A DNA stretch of 64,000 nt from Antedon bifida (lineage: Eukaryota; Echinodermata; Crinoidea; Comatulida; Antedonidae): assembly GCA_963402885.1 (NCBI GenBank), contig OY727095.1, forward strand, positions 7,197,001 through 7,261,000, read 5' to 3'. A model generated the notes under the pieces. That model ran no database searches. It was not told the DNA's origin and saw only the letters and a program-made list of their open reading frames with translations. A program made the translations under genes and the position numbers. Below, in pieces: positions 47,785 through 61,200 of the stretch; positions within the stretch are counted from its first letter, which is position 1, and every line of letters begins with the position of its first letter.

Positions 47785-47859
47785 TTTTCAAACACTCTTT
47801 TAGCTTCAATGCTCCAACTTTATTTAATTCATTTAATTTTTTATTCTAATTTTTTGTGC

Positions 47860-48020
47860 TTTATTTTATTTTGTTTAACTTTATAAATTCTATTTATTTT
47901 AATTTAATTTCTATTGTTACATGTTTATGTCTCGTCATGATTTTTGTGAGGGTCCCTAATGATCAGCTTCGGCTGGATGGACCACCCTCGTAAAATATTG
48001 TTTAAATAAATAAAGAGTAA
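47860..48020 (+). mobile_element. Truncated LINE 3' end
   Basis: T-rich DNA leads to GATCAGCTTCGGCTGGATGG (a CAGC-TTCG-GCTG hairpin), GACCACCCTCGTAAAATATTG and a TAAATAAATAAAG tail. This layout is typical of the 3' end of CR1/RTE-like non-LTR elements. No coding part remains. Confidence 0.5.
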
Positions 48021-48061
48021 CGTACTTTTTTGTAACTTTACTGTCGGCTGTTAACATTTCG

Positions 48062-48300
48062 ACATAGAGTCATTGCGTCTCTAGTGGGAACCACGCTTTA
48101 GGATATAAGTTGCTGTTAAATCACATTCACGACTTGATGAAGCAGTACGAGAATAAACGTACTTAAAAGGTGATTTTTAACAACAAATAGTTGAAATCAG
48201 TTGCTTGACGGATATAGGCCTAGACGGGTAAATAATTCCGAAGGATGACAGAGGCTCAACAAAAAGAACGTAATTGCTTTGCTGCTCGAAGAGAGTTTAC
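48062..48300. repeat. Duplicate of the satellite's right flank (46580-46840)
   Basis: One partial 50-bp satellite unit (CATTGCGTCTCTAGTGGGAA) followed by the same unique flank as at 46580. The TTTGGACCAAAAGTCATG stretch of the first copy is missing here. Confidence 0.75.
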
Positions 48301-48315
48301 ATTTAATTCTCTGTG

Positions 48316-48362
48316 TAAAGCTCTGTCTTCACTATTAAACTTTATGTGAAAAAAATTTTTAT
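48316..48362. mobile_element. MITE family 1, left-end fragment
   Basis: AAAGCTCTGTCTTCACTATT and AAACTTTATGTGAA only; the rest is absent or too diverged to see. Confidence 0.55.
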
Positions 48363-48831
48363 TACTACTATTGGGCATACTCTGAATAAACTGGGGAAGC
48401 TTATTTGTGCTGTGTGTAAATTAATAATTAAAGATAGCAAATATATTTAACAACAGTACAGTAAAATTAAACCAAAACTATTAAATACAAACCTTTGTTC
48501 CATTTATTTATAGAACTAAACACAACATTTGACCGTTTTTACTGTGAAAGGTTAACAGAAGAAACTAACAGAATCACGAAATTCTAATTATTCAATCTTG
48601 TCTTTTTGCATAAAAACTTTAAAATGTATTATCACCATCTTATTTCGAAAACGTTCTTGGCTACTTATTATATAGTTTTTCACTTCTTGTTCCCGTTATG
48701 TAAGTCCATGATGTAGCACACAACATTTTTAATTTTACTTCTTATTTAACTAATTTGACTTGTTATTAGTAATAGTATCATAACTATGTGATTTCTTTTC
48801 CATAGGCCTAGATTTACATTTAGTATACATC

Positions 48832-51800
48832 ATGAATGAAAACTCGAAGAAGTGTCCAATTGCTATTGTTGGCATAGGTAAGTTATTTTTTTTGTTATTA
48901 TAGAATAAATGAAAGGTCCAAATCCATAGAATAGTTCCACATTTCATTTCCTCCCTGCAAAATCTAAATCAATGTTATGATGGTTGTGGTCATATCATAA
49001 GAACCTTTAGAAAGAGTGCATGTCCATGGAGATAATCACGAAACGATGGCTCTCCCGAACTGTCGTTTGTGATTGGTCAACTCACTTGCGCAGCCCCACC
49101 CACGCCATTGCGTTGCTTTAGTGAGAGGCAAATAAAACAAAAAATACAGTAGATGATGCAATATTTTAGAATTTTAAAACCTCAGTGAGTATTATTGAAT
49201 GACTTTATTCTAGGATGTCGAATGCCTGGTGGAGTAACCTCGACAGAGGATTTCTGGCAGGTTCTTTGTAGTGGTAAGGATTGTATCACTGATGTTCCGC
49301 CAGACCGTTGGTCAATTGAAAAATTCCATGATGATGACCAGACGAAGCCAGGAAAGATGGTATCACCAAAAAGTGGATTTGTTGATGGAATCGACAAGTT
49401 CGATAACACGTTCTTCAAAATTTCACCGAAAGAGGCATCATCGATGGATCCCCAGCAGAGAATTTTACTAGAGGTTACCCACGAAGCCTTTGAAGATGCT
49501 GGAATCATACCGGATAACCTAGACTCGTGCGGTGTGTTCGTTGGAATTGGGTTAATGGATTACCCAATCCAAACACTCGATATCCATGCCAATACGGTAA
49601 ACGCTTACACATTGACGGGTACAGCGCACAGTGTCGCAGCCAACAGGATTTCATACGTGTTTAATCTGAAGGGGCCAAGCTACGCCGTAGATACCGCTTG
49701 CGCGTCATCGATAACTGCCATGCACCTTGCGTGCAAATCGCTTAGAGATAACGAATGTAAAGTTGCTGTCCTGGGTGGTGTCAACGCATTGATTCTCCCT
49801 GACACTACTGTTGGGTTCAGCGCTCTTGGAGTGCTGTCGCCAGATGGTAAATGTTGTCCCTTCTCTGATACAGCCAAGGGTTACGTTAGAGGCGAAGGTT
49901 TTGGGACGTGTATTCTTAAGACATTGGATCAGGCTATGAAAGACAACGATCATATTTATGCGACTATTATGGGAACTGCAATAGGATCTAACGGTTACAG
50001 TCAGAGTATTACTATGCCATCAATGCCTGATCAGCAGCGAATCATTGAAGAGACGTACAAAACATTTGATGTGAATATGGCTGATGTAAACTATCTTGAG
50101 GCACATGGCACAGGAACACCCGTTGGAGATCCCATTGAAGCAGAAGCTATCGGCAAATCCTTTGGACCAAATCGTGATGCACCAATTAAGATCGGATCAG
50201 TTAAGAGCAACTTTGGTCACAGTGAATGTGCTGCCGGAGCCGCTGCTACAATAAAGGCAGCACTAATGCTGCATAACGGCTACCTTGTACCGACCATCAA
50301 CTACAACAAGCCGAATCCCAAGATCAACTTAAAAGATTGGAAATTAGAAGTTCAAACCCAAATGGAGCGTTTGCCAAATGATGAAAAATCCATTATCGGA
50401 GTAAATAGTTTTGGATTCGCGGGCGCTCTAGCTCATGCTATTTTCCAAGAGGCGCCAAAACAAAAACATAATGCTTTATTAGATCCCGTCGGATGGGAAT
50501 TTGGTTCAAGCACAAAAGAAGGTAAGCCGCTGTTGATACCCCTCTCAGCCAAGTCGTCTGCTGCACTTACAGATTTAGCAATTAAGTGGAAAGAGTTTGA
50601 GAATAAAGAAGATGCTCTTCGTGTAGTGGGATGGCAGGCGACTCATAGGAAGCACCACGAATGTCGATTGGTAATATCTGCAAGTTCTGGATCGCAGTTT
50701 CAAGAAAGACTAGAGCAGTTTATTACCAATGGTGGTGGAGACGGTATCTCAACTGGCACGACATACAACCCAGAACATAAAATATGTTTCGTATTTCCAG
50801 GGCAAGGGCAACAGTGGATCAATATGGGAAGAAAATTGTACCAGACTGAACCAATATTCAGGGAGTCCATAAAAAAGTGTGACACGATTTTCCAGAAAAT
50901 TAGTGGGTGGTCTCTATTAAACGATAAAGGTCTGTTTAATGGTCAGAAAAACTTACTAACTGAAGAAAACTTCAATGACATGGTAATAAGCCAGCCGGCA
51001 TTATTGTTTCTGCAAGTCGGTCTATTTGACTTGTGGTGCTACTGGGGTGTTAAACCTGATGTGGTTGTTGGACACAGTCTGGGTGAGATCGCCGCCGCAT
51101 ATGCATGTGGTGGCCTGACGCTAACTGAGGCAGTACGAGTTGTCTATCACCGAAGTAAAAACCAATCCATGTTGAAAGGTTGCGGAAGCATGGCGGCTGT
51201 CAGGCTTACACTAGATGACGCCGAACAAATGTGCAACAAATATGAGAATCTGTACATTGCAGCCGAAAATGCTCCCGGGTCATTAACTTTAGCAGGATCA
51301 AATGAAAGTATCAATAGTATTGACAACGACGTCAATGTCAAATCAAAGAAGCTTAGAGTACAGTGCGCTTTCCATACACCAATAATGGATCCAATGGAAA
51401 AACCATTTCGAACATCAATGAAAGGTGCTGTTTCCACGCCAGCAGGAGTAAGATCTGTTCCTATGTTTTCAACATTGACCGGTGAAGTGTATGACGGTGA
51501 TTTTAACACAGACTATTGGTGGAGTAATATACGAAACAGAGTCAAATTCTGCCCGGCCATAGAAGGCGTTCTTCGTAACACCAACGCAAATATCTTCATA
51601 GAACTGAGTGCTTCAGTAACACTTGCATCGTCTATCAAACAGATTGGTAAGGGGCAAGGTAAGACTGACCTTATTACATTGTCAACCGGACAGAGAGAAC
51701 AAAATGACAAAGTGACCAACCTATTCGCACTTGGTCAATTGTACACAAGTGGCATAGATATTAACTGGGATAATTTTACCCGTGATGCTGCAATATGGGT

Positions 51801-54800
51801 TGATATTCCAAAATATCAATGGCAACACAATTCGTTTTGGATTGAGGGTGAAGAGCGCCGCAACAGACGTCTTGGTCAGGATGACCGGACATACAAAGGC
51901 CAAAACGGAAACATAACATTCGCGGTATTTCCTTTCCTGGCTGATCATGTAATCCAAGACAACGTTATTTTCCCGGCGGCCGGATATGTAGAGTACGCTT
52001 TGCAATCATATTTTGCCGACGATCAAATTCCATCTTTGGCAAATGCGAGCTTTAAGCGAGTATGTACTTGGCCAGACAACACTGATAGCAGTAACAATGC
52101 TGTTGGTCTTAATTTGACGTGTGTCAAAAATGGTAGCTACGTTGAAGTCACTTCGAACAACACTGTTTACAGTAGCTGTGAGCTGTTAACTACGAATAAC
52201 AAAGAAACGAAATCAGTTAAAATTGATAAGGAGAATATATTGAAAAGATGTACCACCAGCGTAACACAAGATGAATTTTACGGTAGAATGAGTTCAGTTG
52301 GTCTGAATTACGGAACTGCGTTTCAGGTGATTGAAGAGGTGATGGCTGGAGACGGTGAAGCATTTGCGTACCTGTGCCCTGCTGAAAATAATAATCAACG
52401 TATACAGACTACACAGTTAGATGGCTGCTTTCAGCTTCTTCTCAGTACCATTGGAGAGACAACAACGCTTTATCTCCCAGTTGCAATTGACAAACTTCAG
52501 ATGTTTGTTCCTAAAATACCACCATGTCAACAACTAATGGCATATGCTAATGTTACAGAATGCGATAGTAAGCTCTTGGTTGGTGATATCATACTATCTA
52601 CTAGTGACGGTTGTACATTGGTAAAACTTACGGGTGTTAGATGCCAAAACATCAACGGGACGCGTTCAGATGTTGATTTAGGTGAATGTCTGTATAAGAC
52701 GATATGGCAAACTTCATCTGCATGTATGGGAAACACGTCTGTAGTTAGTGAGGTGTTCGATGATATTATTCAAAGAAAAATACACACTGATGAAACAGAC
52801 GGTATAGCAAAGGCTGAAAAGTTCGCGCCTTTAATTAGATCAATATGTGCGTCTTATATTCGTCATGGTCTTAAAACGGTCGACAGTTCAACTTACAACG
52901 TGCACCCGTTGTATATACAGCGGTTGAGAGCTATAGCGGCCGATACATCTGTTAAAACGATTCCATTCGAAGATCTTCATAGAAACCTCGATGAGCTCTA
53001 TAAAGCTGTGCCAGAACTTGAACATGAAATTGGAATGATAAGAAACCTTGGAGATAATTTCACCAGAACTCTTATAGAGCCAGGAAGTGCTGTGAAGCTT
53101 CTCTTCAGACCAGAATGTCTTCCCAGCTATTTCATGGATTCACTTACTACAAAATTGTTCTACAAAGCAGGTACAGATATCATTGATAGAGCTGTTCAAA
53201 AGGCATTGAAAGAGAAATCAGTAGTGCGTGTTCTGGAGATTGGTGGGCGTATGGGTGGTCTTGCACAATACATACTCGAACCTCTAAAGAAGTATGGAGA
53301 AGAAAAGCGAGTTGAGTATATATTCACCGACTTGAGCGTCACATTTTTCATGCACGCAGAGAGCGCATTAGAGGAATATCCATTTGTTAAGTATCAGCAA
53401 CTTGACATAGAAAAGGACCTAGCTAGCCAGGGATTTGTTCCTGGTACGGTAGACTTTATCGTGTGTATGGACACAATTCATTCAGTTGTTGACGTCAATA
53501 TTGCTCTTGGTAGAATTCGAGATTTACTGACTGATGATGGATTGTTCTTGATGTACGAGGCGACAAATACACACTATGTAGCTGAACTTGTGTTCGGGTC
53601 TCTTGAGTTATGCTGGGTCTATCAGGACTTCAGAACCAACACCTGCTGGTTGTCTAAAGAAGGATGGGTACAAGCGCTTGTGGACAACGGCTTTGCTGAC
53701 GTAGAATCAGAAACAACAACTGGAGAATTTTTCCACAGCATGTTTCTTGGGCGAAAACGTTCTTTAACAGTACATAAAGGCATCAAAACAATTGATCAAA
53801 ACACAGAATGTCAGCGCTATTTGATTTTCACTGACAGAAAAACAAATGCCGTTGCTGACTGTCTAAGCAAATGTCTTAGTGCGGAAGTTATAATTCAACC
53901 ATTAACAGATATCAACAAAGGTATTCTCATCAATAATACAGAAACAGACAAAACCGAAGTAATATACTTGTGGAACTCAAATGATAGTAACTGTCATAAT
54001 CTCTTCAAGCTCTTACAACAAGTTGATAACTCGTCAGAAGCTTTCCAGAAAATATGGGTTATAACCACTGATTCGAATAATGGATCACAAAACATAGAAG
54101 GGAGCAAAGCCATTGGCGTTGTTCGGGCTATCACAAACCAATTTAATGCTCCAGTTTATTCCATTGACCTGGAGAGTAAGAGTTCTTCGCGCGCACAGGC
54201 TGAACTTGCAGCAAAATACATCATGTCATATGATCACAAAGAAAGAGAAATTGCTATTCGAGATGGTGCATACTTCTATCCTAGAATAATCCCAACAAAC
54301 ATCAACACTGAAAGCGTATCAACGAAGTACTGGCAGTTAACCCAAAGTTCATCATCGGCGCTAGCTTCTTTAGACGACTTAGGCGTTTCATACCTGAATG
54401 AAATGATTCCTGATGATGGAAAAGTACTGGTCAGAATCAAGAGTGCTGCTTTAAACTTCAAAGATGTGATGATGGCACTGGGTATGCTTAATGCGTTGAT
54501 AAAGACTGAAGAGAAGCAGTTCGGTTTGGAACTAAGTGGCATTGTAGAGAAAGTTGGTAAAGGTGTAGTAAACCTTAGAGAAGGTGATGAAGTTATTGGT
54601 TTTGGTGATCATTGCTTCGCTTCTCATTCAATATGTGATGCTCAACTTGTGGTAAAAAAGCCATCCAATTTAACCTGGGATGAGAGTTCAGGTATAGGAA
54701 TAATATTTTCTACCTCGTATCACAGTTTAATAGAACGTGCTAATCTGCAGCCAGGAGAAACCGTCCTAATACATTCAGCCTGTGGTGGGGTAGGACTAAG

Positions 54801-56792
54801 TGCAATACAGGTTGCCAGAATGGCCAAGGCTAACATCATATGTACAGCTGGATCTATTAAGAAACGACAATACCTTAAAGAAAAGTTAGGCATCAAGTAT
54901 GTATCTGACTCAAGATCAGATGCGTTTTACAATGATATCATGCAGTGGACAAACGGTCGCGGTGTTGACGTTGTGTTAAACTCGCTAAGTGGAGACCTCT
55001 TGATCAAAGGTATCGAATGCCTTGCTCATGGAGGCAGGTTCTGTGAGATTGGAAAGCGTGACATTCTACAGAATTCAAATCTCCAGATGCAGATGCTACT
55101 TGAGAATAAGACATTTATATCAAGTCAAATTGACATCATGATTGATCTAGACAAACCACGAGCAAGTAAGCTTTTGACTGAAGTGTCAAACAAATTCCAA
55201 AATGGAATCTTCAAACCAATCAAATTTGAAGTCTCGTCGATTGAAGAATACCAAGAGGTGTTTGCGAGAACCGCCAAAGGATCCCATATTGGTAAAGTAG
55301 TATTCAATATCCCGGATGAGATACAACCTCCCAAAACAAACCCAACAACCAAGCTGTTCAAACAAAACGCAACGTACATCGTCACTGGTGGATTTGGCGG
55401 CATTGGACAAGCAATGGCTAGATGGTTGGCGAATAAAGGAGCGAAGCATATCGCGTTAGTTTCCCGTCGTGGTTGTCGAAATTCGTCTGGTAGACGGACC
55501 CTAAAATACCTCGAAGCCAAAGGTGTCAATGTGTACAAGTACTCATTGGATTTAAGCATAAAGGATAATGTTCTAGCCTTGATGAAGGGATTACAGAGTG
55601 AACATGCACCAGAGATTAAAGGTGTGTTTCACTTGGCAGGATTTATTATGGAGGAGACATTCCAGAGCTTGACCAATTCAGAAATTGACAACATTTTGTC
55701 ATCAAAGGCTGGTAGTGCCCAGCACTTGCACGATGCCACTAAAGACATGAATCTTGAAATATTCTTCTTACTATCGTCTGTGACTACTATGTGTGGAAAT
55801 TCATCACAGTCTATGTACATAGCAGCAAACAACTTCCTGGATGCTCTTGCTGCAAAAAGAAGAGGTGATGGTCTACCAGCACTAAGTGTACAGTTGAGTC
55901 CCGTAAGAGGAGCGGGTTATTTAGAAGATAAATCCGGTGTTGCACAGGCTTTGAACATGAGAGGTCACCTGTCACTACACGTCGACGAATTCTTAGAAGG
56001 ATTGTCGAATCTTCTGCAATCACCTAATCAACCGGCCGCTGTTTATCTTGCAAATCAGGTACGTGGTCATTATTTTAAATATTATACTACATTGCAAATG
56101 TCATGTTCAAATTTATTGTATTTGGCAAAATATTTTTAAGGAAACAGACAGGGAGAAATGGCAAGTGTTCGGAAGCACTCCTTTTTTCAAAATGAGAGTA
56201 ACAAAAAGAGTGAAAAGTGAAATTTCGTTGGCCAAAGGCTAAGCATAATTATAACAACAAAAGATAATGGAATGAACCACGACGTAACGGATTCTCATTG
56301 TGTATCGTTTCCGATAACGTGTTGTATTGCTAGGATGCTACAGTATAACGCGTGTATCAGCAACTTAAATATGATAAAACGCACTGTATCTCGGAACTTT
56401 AGTTGATAATGTCTACCATTTTTCTTTTTCAGGACTGGAACGTGATGCAAATGTTTGTATACCCTGAAAGCATGAAATTCGTACATCTGGCAACGGGCCA
56501 ACAGGTCGCTAAAACCGATTGCTCTCTAAGCCTAGAAGACATCGAAAAGAACGTGAAACAAAAGATGGGTAAATTGCTCTGCGTTGAACCTGAAACCATT
56601 GACGTCAACCAACCAATGATCAACTACGGTGTCGATTCGCTGATGGCGGTCGAAATGGTGACATGGGCTAGTAAAGAGCTTAACGTTGTCGTGTCGCAGT
56701 TGGATATTCTCGGTGGCATTACAACGAAGCTTTTGCTGGAAAAGGCATTGAATAAGGAAGCTGTGTTGCCATTGAAATTGAGTGAAACCTAA
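48832..56792 (+). CDS. Second FAS-like type I polyketide synthase, KS-AT-DH-MT-ER-KR-ACP
   Basis: Three exons (48832-48877, 49214-56058, 56433-56792) code 2416 aa, with the same intron phases (1, 0) and the same breakpoints (after the KS VGIG and before the ACP linker) as the PKS at 19541. KS: VDTACASS (Cys178), EAHGTGTPVGDP, SNFGH. AT: GHSLGE (Ser637), CAFHTPIM. DH: His927 in LADHVIQDNVIFP and Asp1085 in QLDGCFQ. MT: LEIGGRMGG (1356-1364) and YIFTDLSVTFF. ER: HSACGGVGLSAIQ. KR: TGGFGGIG, SSVTT and Tyr2217 in QSMYIAANNFLD. ACP: GVDSL (Ser2366). No thioesterase. The ACP region is almost identical to its paralogue's in protein although the DNA differs at many codon third positions, a sign of purifying selection. 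It is a tandem paralogue and was probably duplicated in this lineage. Confidence 0.93.
48990..49132. mobile_element. MITE family 2 remnant in intron 1 of the second PKS
   Basis: Only the right half is clear: GAACTGTCGTTTGTGATTGG, TCAACTCACTTGCG and CATTGCGTTGC..TTTAGTGAGAGG. Intron 1 spans 48878-49213. Confidence 0.6.
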
Positions 56793-57061
56793 ATTTGAAT
56801 TCTGTAAATTTAATCATAAATCAATGTTAAAATAGGATAAGAATGAATCTCGTTATTTATTTTTCAAATATTTGCGGCGTAGGATTCATATAATGGTAGC
56901 CAATAGAGACGAAGAAGTAGCGTTCTTTTGGAAATATGTGATGTCAAACAAGCTTTTCATTACAGTAATTTAAATTATTGCCATCGTGATCTGAGCAATT
57001 GAAAAGATCAACTGTTGCTAACTATTGCTAATATTTAAGTAAAGTAAGATTCAAAATTCGG

Positions 57062-57067
57062 AATAAA
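57062..57067 (+). terminator. Candidate poly(A) signal of the second PKS
   Basis: AATAAA about 270 bp after the stop codon; a second AATAAA follows at about 57073. Confidence 0.4.
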
Positions 57068-57459
57068 TTATGCCAATAAATAATTGTGATTGAATATTAC
57101 AATATATAAAAGAGTTATTAAAAAAAGATAAAGAATTAAGATAAAAAAGTTACACAAAAACATTTTTTTTTTTAATTAATACATTATTGAGTTAATTGGA
57201 TATAGAAATCAAAAACAATTTGATTTTTAAAAAAAGTTAGTTAAAATATTGTATAAAATGTATGCAATGTTGGCTAAACAATTGAGATGGGAACATTCCA
57301 TTGGTGGAAAACTTCAAAGTTAGTGATGAATGTCTTTGCTCTTTCAGTCTTAACCTTTGGTAAAGTAAACTGCCAGTCATATTATACAGGAGCACGGGTT
57401 AGGAGGTAGTAACAAAAATAGTTAAATACAGTAGTAGGTTGTGTTTGTTTCTCTATTGC

Positions 57460-57540
57460 TGTTAGGTCCGTGTGTTTTCTCTGAGAAACAAGATTTCAGC
57501 CTTTGGCTGTTTTTCATTTGAATTAATAAAGTATACCTGA
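57460..57540 (+). repeat. Retroposon 3' end-like stretch
   Basis: GATTTCAGCCTTTGGCTGTT (a CAGC-CTTTG-GCTG hairpin) followed by TTAATAAAGTATACC resembles the hairpin-plus-tail layout at 47960-48018. It may be a different LINE family's 3' end. Confidence 0.35.
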
Positions 57541-57978
57541 ATATGATTATCGGTTTTAAAAGAGTGTCAAAAATTAGGCTACAATGTACTGCTTCCAAAT
57601 ATCAAAATAATATTACACAGTGATAGTAGTAAACAATTTTATAATCAACAATGATAAATACGTGATTACAATAATAGGTTGTAATAGTAAATCAGCCTAT
57701 TATGCGGGCATACAAATAGCTGAAAAGGAATGCCCAATAATCAGGAATGTATGAAAAAGTAAATTTAAATATTTTAGGACTAAGTAGAAGAAATGTTACT
57801 ATTCTAATTATTATTAAGATTATATTTTTAATGGGATATCTATTTATAAGCAAGTTTAAATGTATTAAAGTTTGGGATTCTTATATTCTACAATATTGTT
57901 TACTGCTGTTGATTAAGTGAGAATCAATAAACGAATAAATTAGTTATAACGTGAGCATATTGCATTTATTGTCTACAA

Positions 57979-58108
57979 CTTAGTTTCCGAAGTAACGCAA
58001 CCAATCACAAGCGGCAGTTCAGACGATGATCCACTACGTCGTGATTGCCCAAATTGTTTGGACCGCTTACGTCCTAATTGCGTTTTGTGTCCGTGGGAAC
58101 CAAGCTTA
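57979..58108. mobile_element. MITE family 2 copy upstream of the beta-lactamase-like gene
   Basis: CTTAGTTTCCGAAGTAACGC at the left, CGTGGGAACCAAGCTTAA at the right, inner CGCAACCAATCACAAGCGGC and GTCGTGATTGCCCAAATT. It ends about 120 bp before the start codon at 58230. Confidence 0.8.
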
Positions 58109-58229
58109 AAAGCCTACGTGACGTGACCCAGGGTATTCAATCAGTGTTTACACGAGTCGTGATAAACATATCGCCGTGCTTACTAGACTATGAGTAACAT
58201 TGATTACACAGCATTTATAGCAAGGCAGT

Positions 58230-61200
58230 ATGTCGATCCTAAAGCAGGCCTTAGTCGTAGCTGTTACTGCCGTAGCCGTCTTGTATCTACCAGGACTATG
58301 GAAGGAGAAGTTGCCAGTTATATTTGACGGCCGAGTGGAACCAGGCTTCGAAAGAGTATTTGAAGCATTCAAGTGAGTACTGTATTCATATATAGGAATG
58401 CTATAGTGTTGAAATATATACAGCGTTATAATGCAGCCCACAGGAGCGATATACTGTACAATACAATAGAGGTCAACTACTATAATCCTATTGAAAAAAA
58501 GCTCCTATACACTAATACACTGAGCGTATTATAATCTACATACAGGATATGGTTTAAATAAGGTATACTTCGCACGCGTGTAAAGCCCTGTTTACTACAA
58601 TCATGTCATATCACTACCATATTTGGGTAATACTACCATATTTAGGTACATCAATTTTTTTTATCAAACTAGTTTGATAGTATAGACAGAGCTTTGGAGC
58701 AATAAACACAGAAATTCAATGTCAAAAAAACTTTATTTAGGCCTACAGCAAAATATTAACAGACATGAATATCAAAAGATGGCATAATGTTATACAATAT
58801 GAGCCTATATTATATATTTGGTATTAGCCTTACACTTTTTTTGTTTAGAGAGCATTACAGAAATGGCATAGAACCGTCTGACGGTGGATCAGCTTTTGCG
58901 GCGTACCATAAAGGTAAGAAGGTAGTTGACATCTGGGGTGGCTATGCTGACAAGGAGGCCCATCGACCATGGAAGCCAGACACACTCCATAACATTTACT
59001 CGAGCGGTAAGGGTGTGGCTGCTATATCCATCGCCATGTTAGTCGACCGAGGTCTACTCAAGTACAGTGATAAGGTTGTAAAGTACTGGCCGGAGTTTGG
59101 TAAGCATGGCAAACAAGACGTGACTGTTGAAACTTTGCTCAGCCATCAGGTACGTAGGCATATGATCGATACCTGGATCTGATACCTGGTTACAATACTC
59201 TCGGCACTTCCAAGCTGAATGGTGCCCCTCTCAATGATAATTATACAGGCAATCTATTCCTACAGATTACAGGCCGTGCATTGACCACCAGAAGTAAACC
59301 GGCCATAAACTTTAAGTAAAAATGGCCAGCTGCCTATTACTAATACAAGCAATTGCTTAAGAGTATAGCTATACATAAAAACGTATCAATATTCATAAAA
59401 TGATGTTTTCTTCTTTTAATTGATGACGTAGGCCGGTATTCCATTCCCAAATGAATCGCTTTCTTGGGATTTGTTTCGAGATCATGATCGCTTGGCTGAT
59501 GTCCTGGCAGACTCTGTGCCACAATGGGAGATAGGTACTGGACATGGCTACCACGCTGTGACGATGGCGTCTTTCTGTGGCGTTCTTTTGAAGAAAGTTG
59601 ACCCGAAACATAGAGCCCTTGGTCAGTTTGTCCACGATGAATTGGAAGTACCATTTGGTAAGTATCTGGAACGGAAGGACTGCACTCTGTCGATTGTGTT
59701 GTCATTGCGTAGTCTAGACATGGCCCCTTCTCTTTTCTCGACAAAACAAACGTCTCTAAAAAATCCTTATTCTCATTTCAACAAACCAATATAACAACCC
59801 GGCAGTTGTACAGATACTGTACTCACTGTCTTAATATATTGTTTTACCCTAATGTCGCATGAAATATTTTCTGCAGTGTGGACAGGCTTTTGGTAGCACG
59901 CGCGCTGGTAAACAGGATATCAAAATATTTTTTGTTTTGAAAAATAACAGTAAACATTTTTATATTTTAAGGAATTGACATCCATTTTGGACTTCGCAAA
60001 GAGCTATTTTACAGAGCGACACGGATGGAGGAAGACAAATACACTACCAGTCAAATGTTATCTGTAATGATTAATAATCCATTGATGCGCTCCTACATAT
60101 TTAAATCATTGTTTGGCGGAAGCGATACATTATATGACAAAATGCTTAAGAATACGGAACAACTGTTGATGAATGTAAGTTTGAGTGAGCGAGCGGAGCG
60201 GTAGGTATATTGACATGAGCGTTGGTGGGTAACATGACACGAGCGGTGGGTAAACTCGACACGAGCGGTGAGTAAACTCGACACGAGCGATGAGTAAACT
60301 CGACACGAGCGATGAGTAAACTCGACACGAGCGATGGGTAAACTCGACACGAGCGGTGAGTAAACTCGACACGAGCGATGAGTAAACTCGACACGAGCGA
60401 TGAGTAAACTCGACACGAGCGGTGAGTAAACTCGACACGAGCAGTGGTAACTCGACATAAGCGATGAGTAAACTCGACACGAGCGGTCTCGACACCGGAC
60501 ATTATTGTGTCTTCCAGGGCGTGTCATACATGCGAACCATGCAATTCCTATGGATAACATTTCCTAACTTTTCCTGAGTTACTAAACATACGTTTTGATA
60601 TGAGAATATCTGATGAAACTTTTTATATAATTTCAGCCATACAAATTAAATGATCCCGAGAACAGAATTGTTGAAGTTCCGTCTGCGTTTGGTGTTGGCA
60701 CAGCCGAGGCCCTAGCTAAACTATACAGCATCTTGGTCAACGGAGGGGAATTGAACGGGAAGAGGATCATGTCCGCGAAAGCAGTTGAACAGTTGAATAC
60801 AGTCGTTACTAAGGGCATGGACAAAGTTGTTATGATAGATGTTGAGTTTGGACATGGTGTGATTATCAGCAAAAGTCCGGTAAATCAAACTGAACTTTGA
60901 AGAATATTCATATATCTAGCAATAGGCCTATAGTATATAATAGTAATACTAATTGAGTATTGAGGCTTTATATTGGTTTCAATAATTAAAAAAAAATGAA
61001 TGTTGATTACAATATATATTTGAAATAACATGATTTGGTTTCAATTTCACAGATTGGTAAAGCGTTTGGACACAGCGGAGTAGGTGGCCAAGAAGGCTTC
61101 GGAAATCTCGAATTAAAACTAGGTTACGGATATGTGACGAATACACCGACCATTAGCCTAACGGAAGACGGCCAACGATATATATTGCTACGCGACATAC

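Noticed and set aside
60093-60560. Three overlapping minus-strand ORFs of about 120-155 codons
   Set aside because: They are the three frames of a 22-bp minisatellite inside an intron; the protein is a monotonous repeat in every frame.
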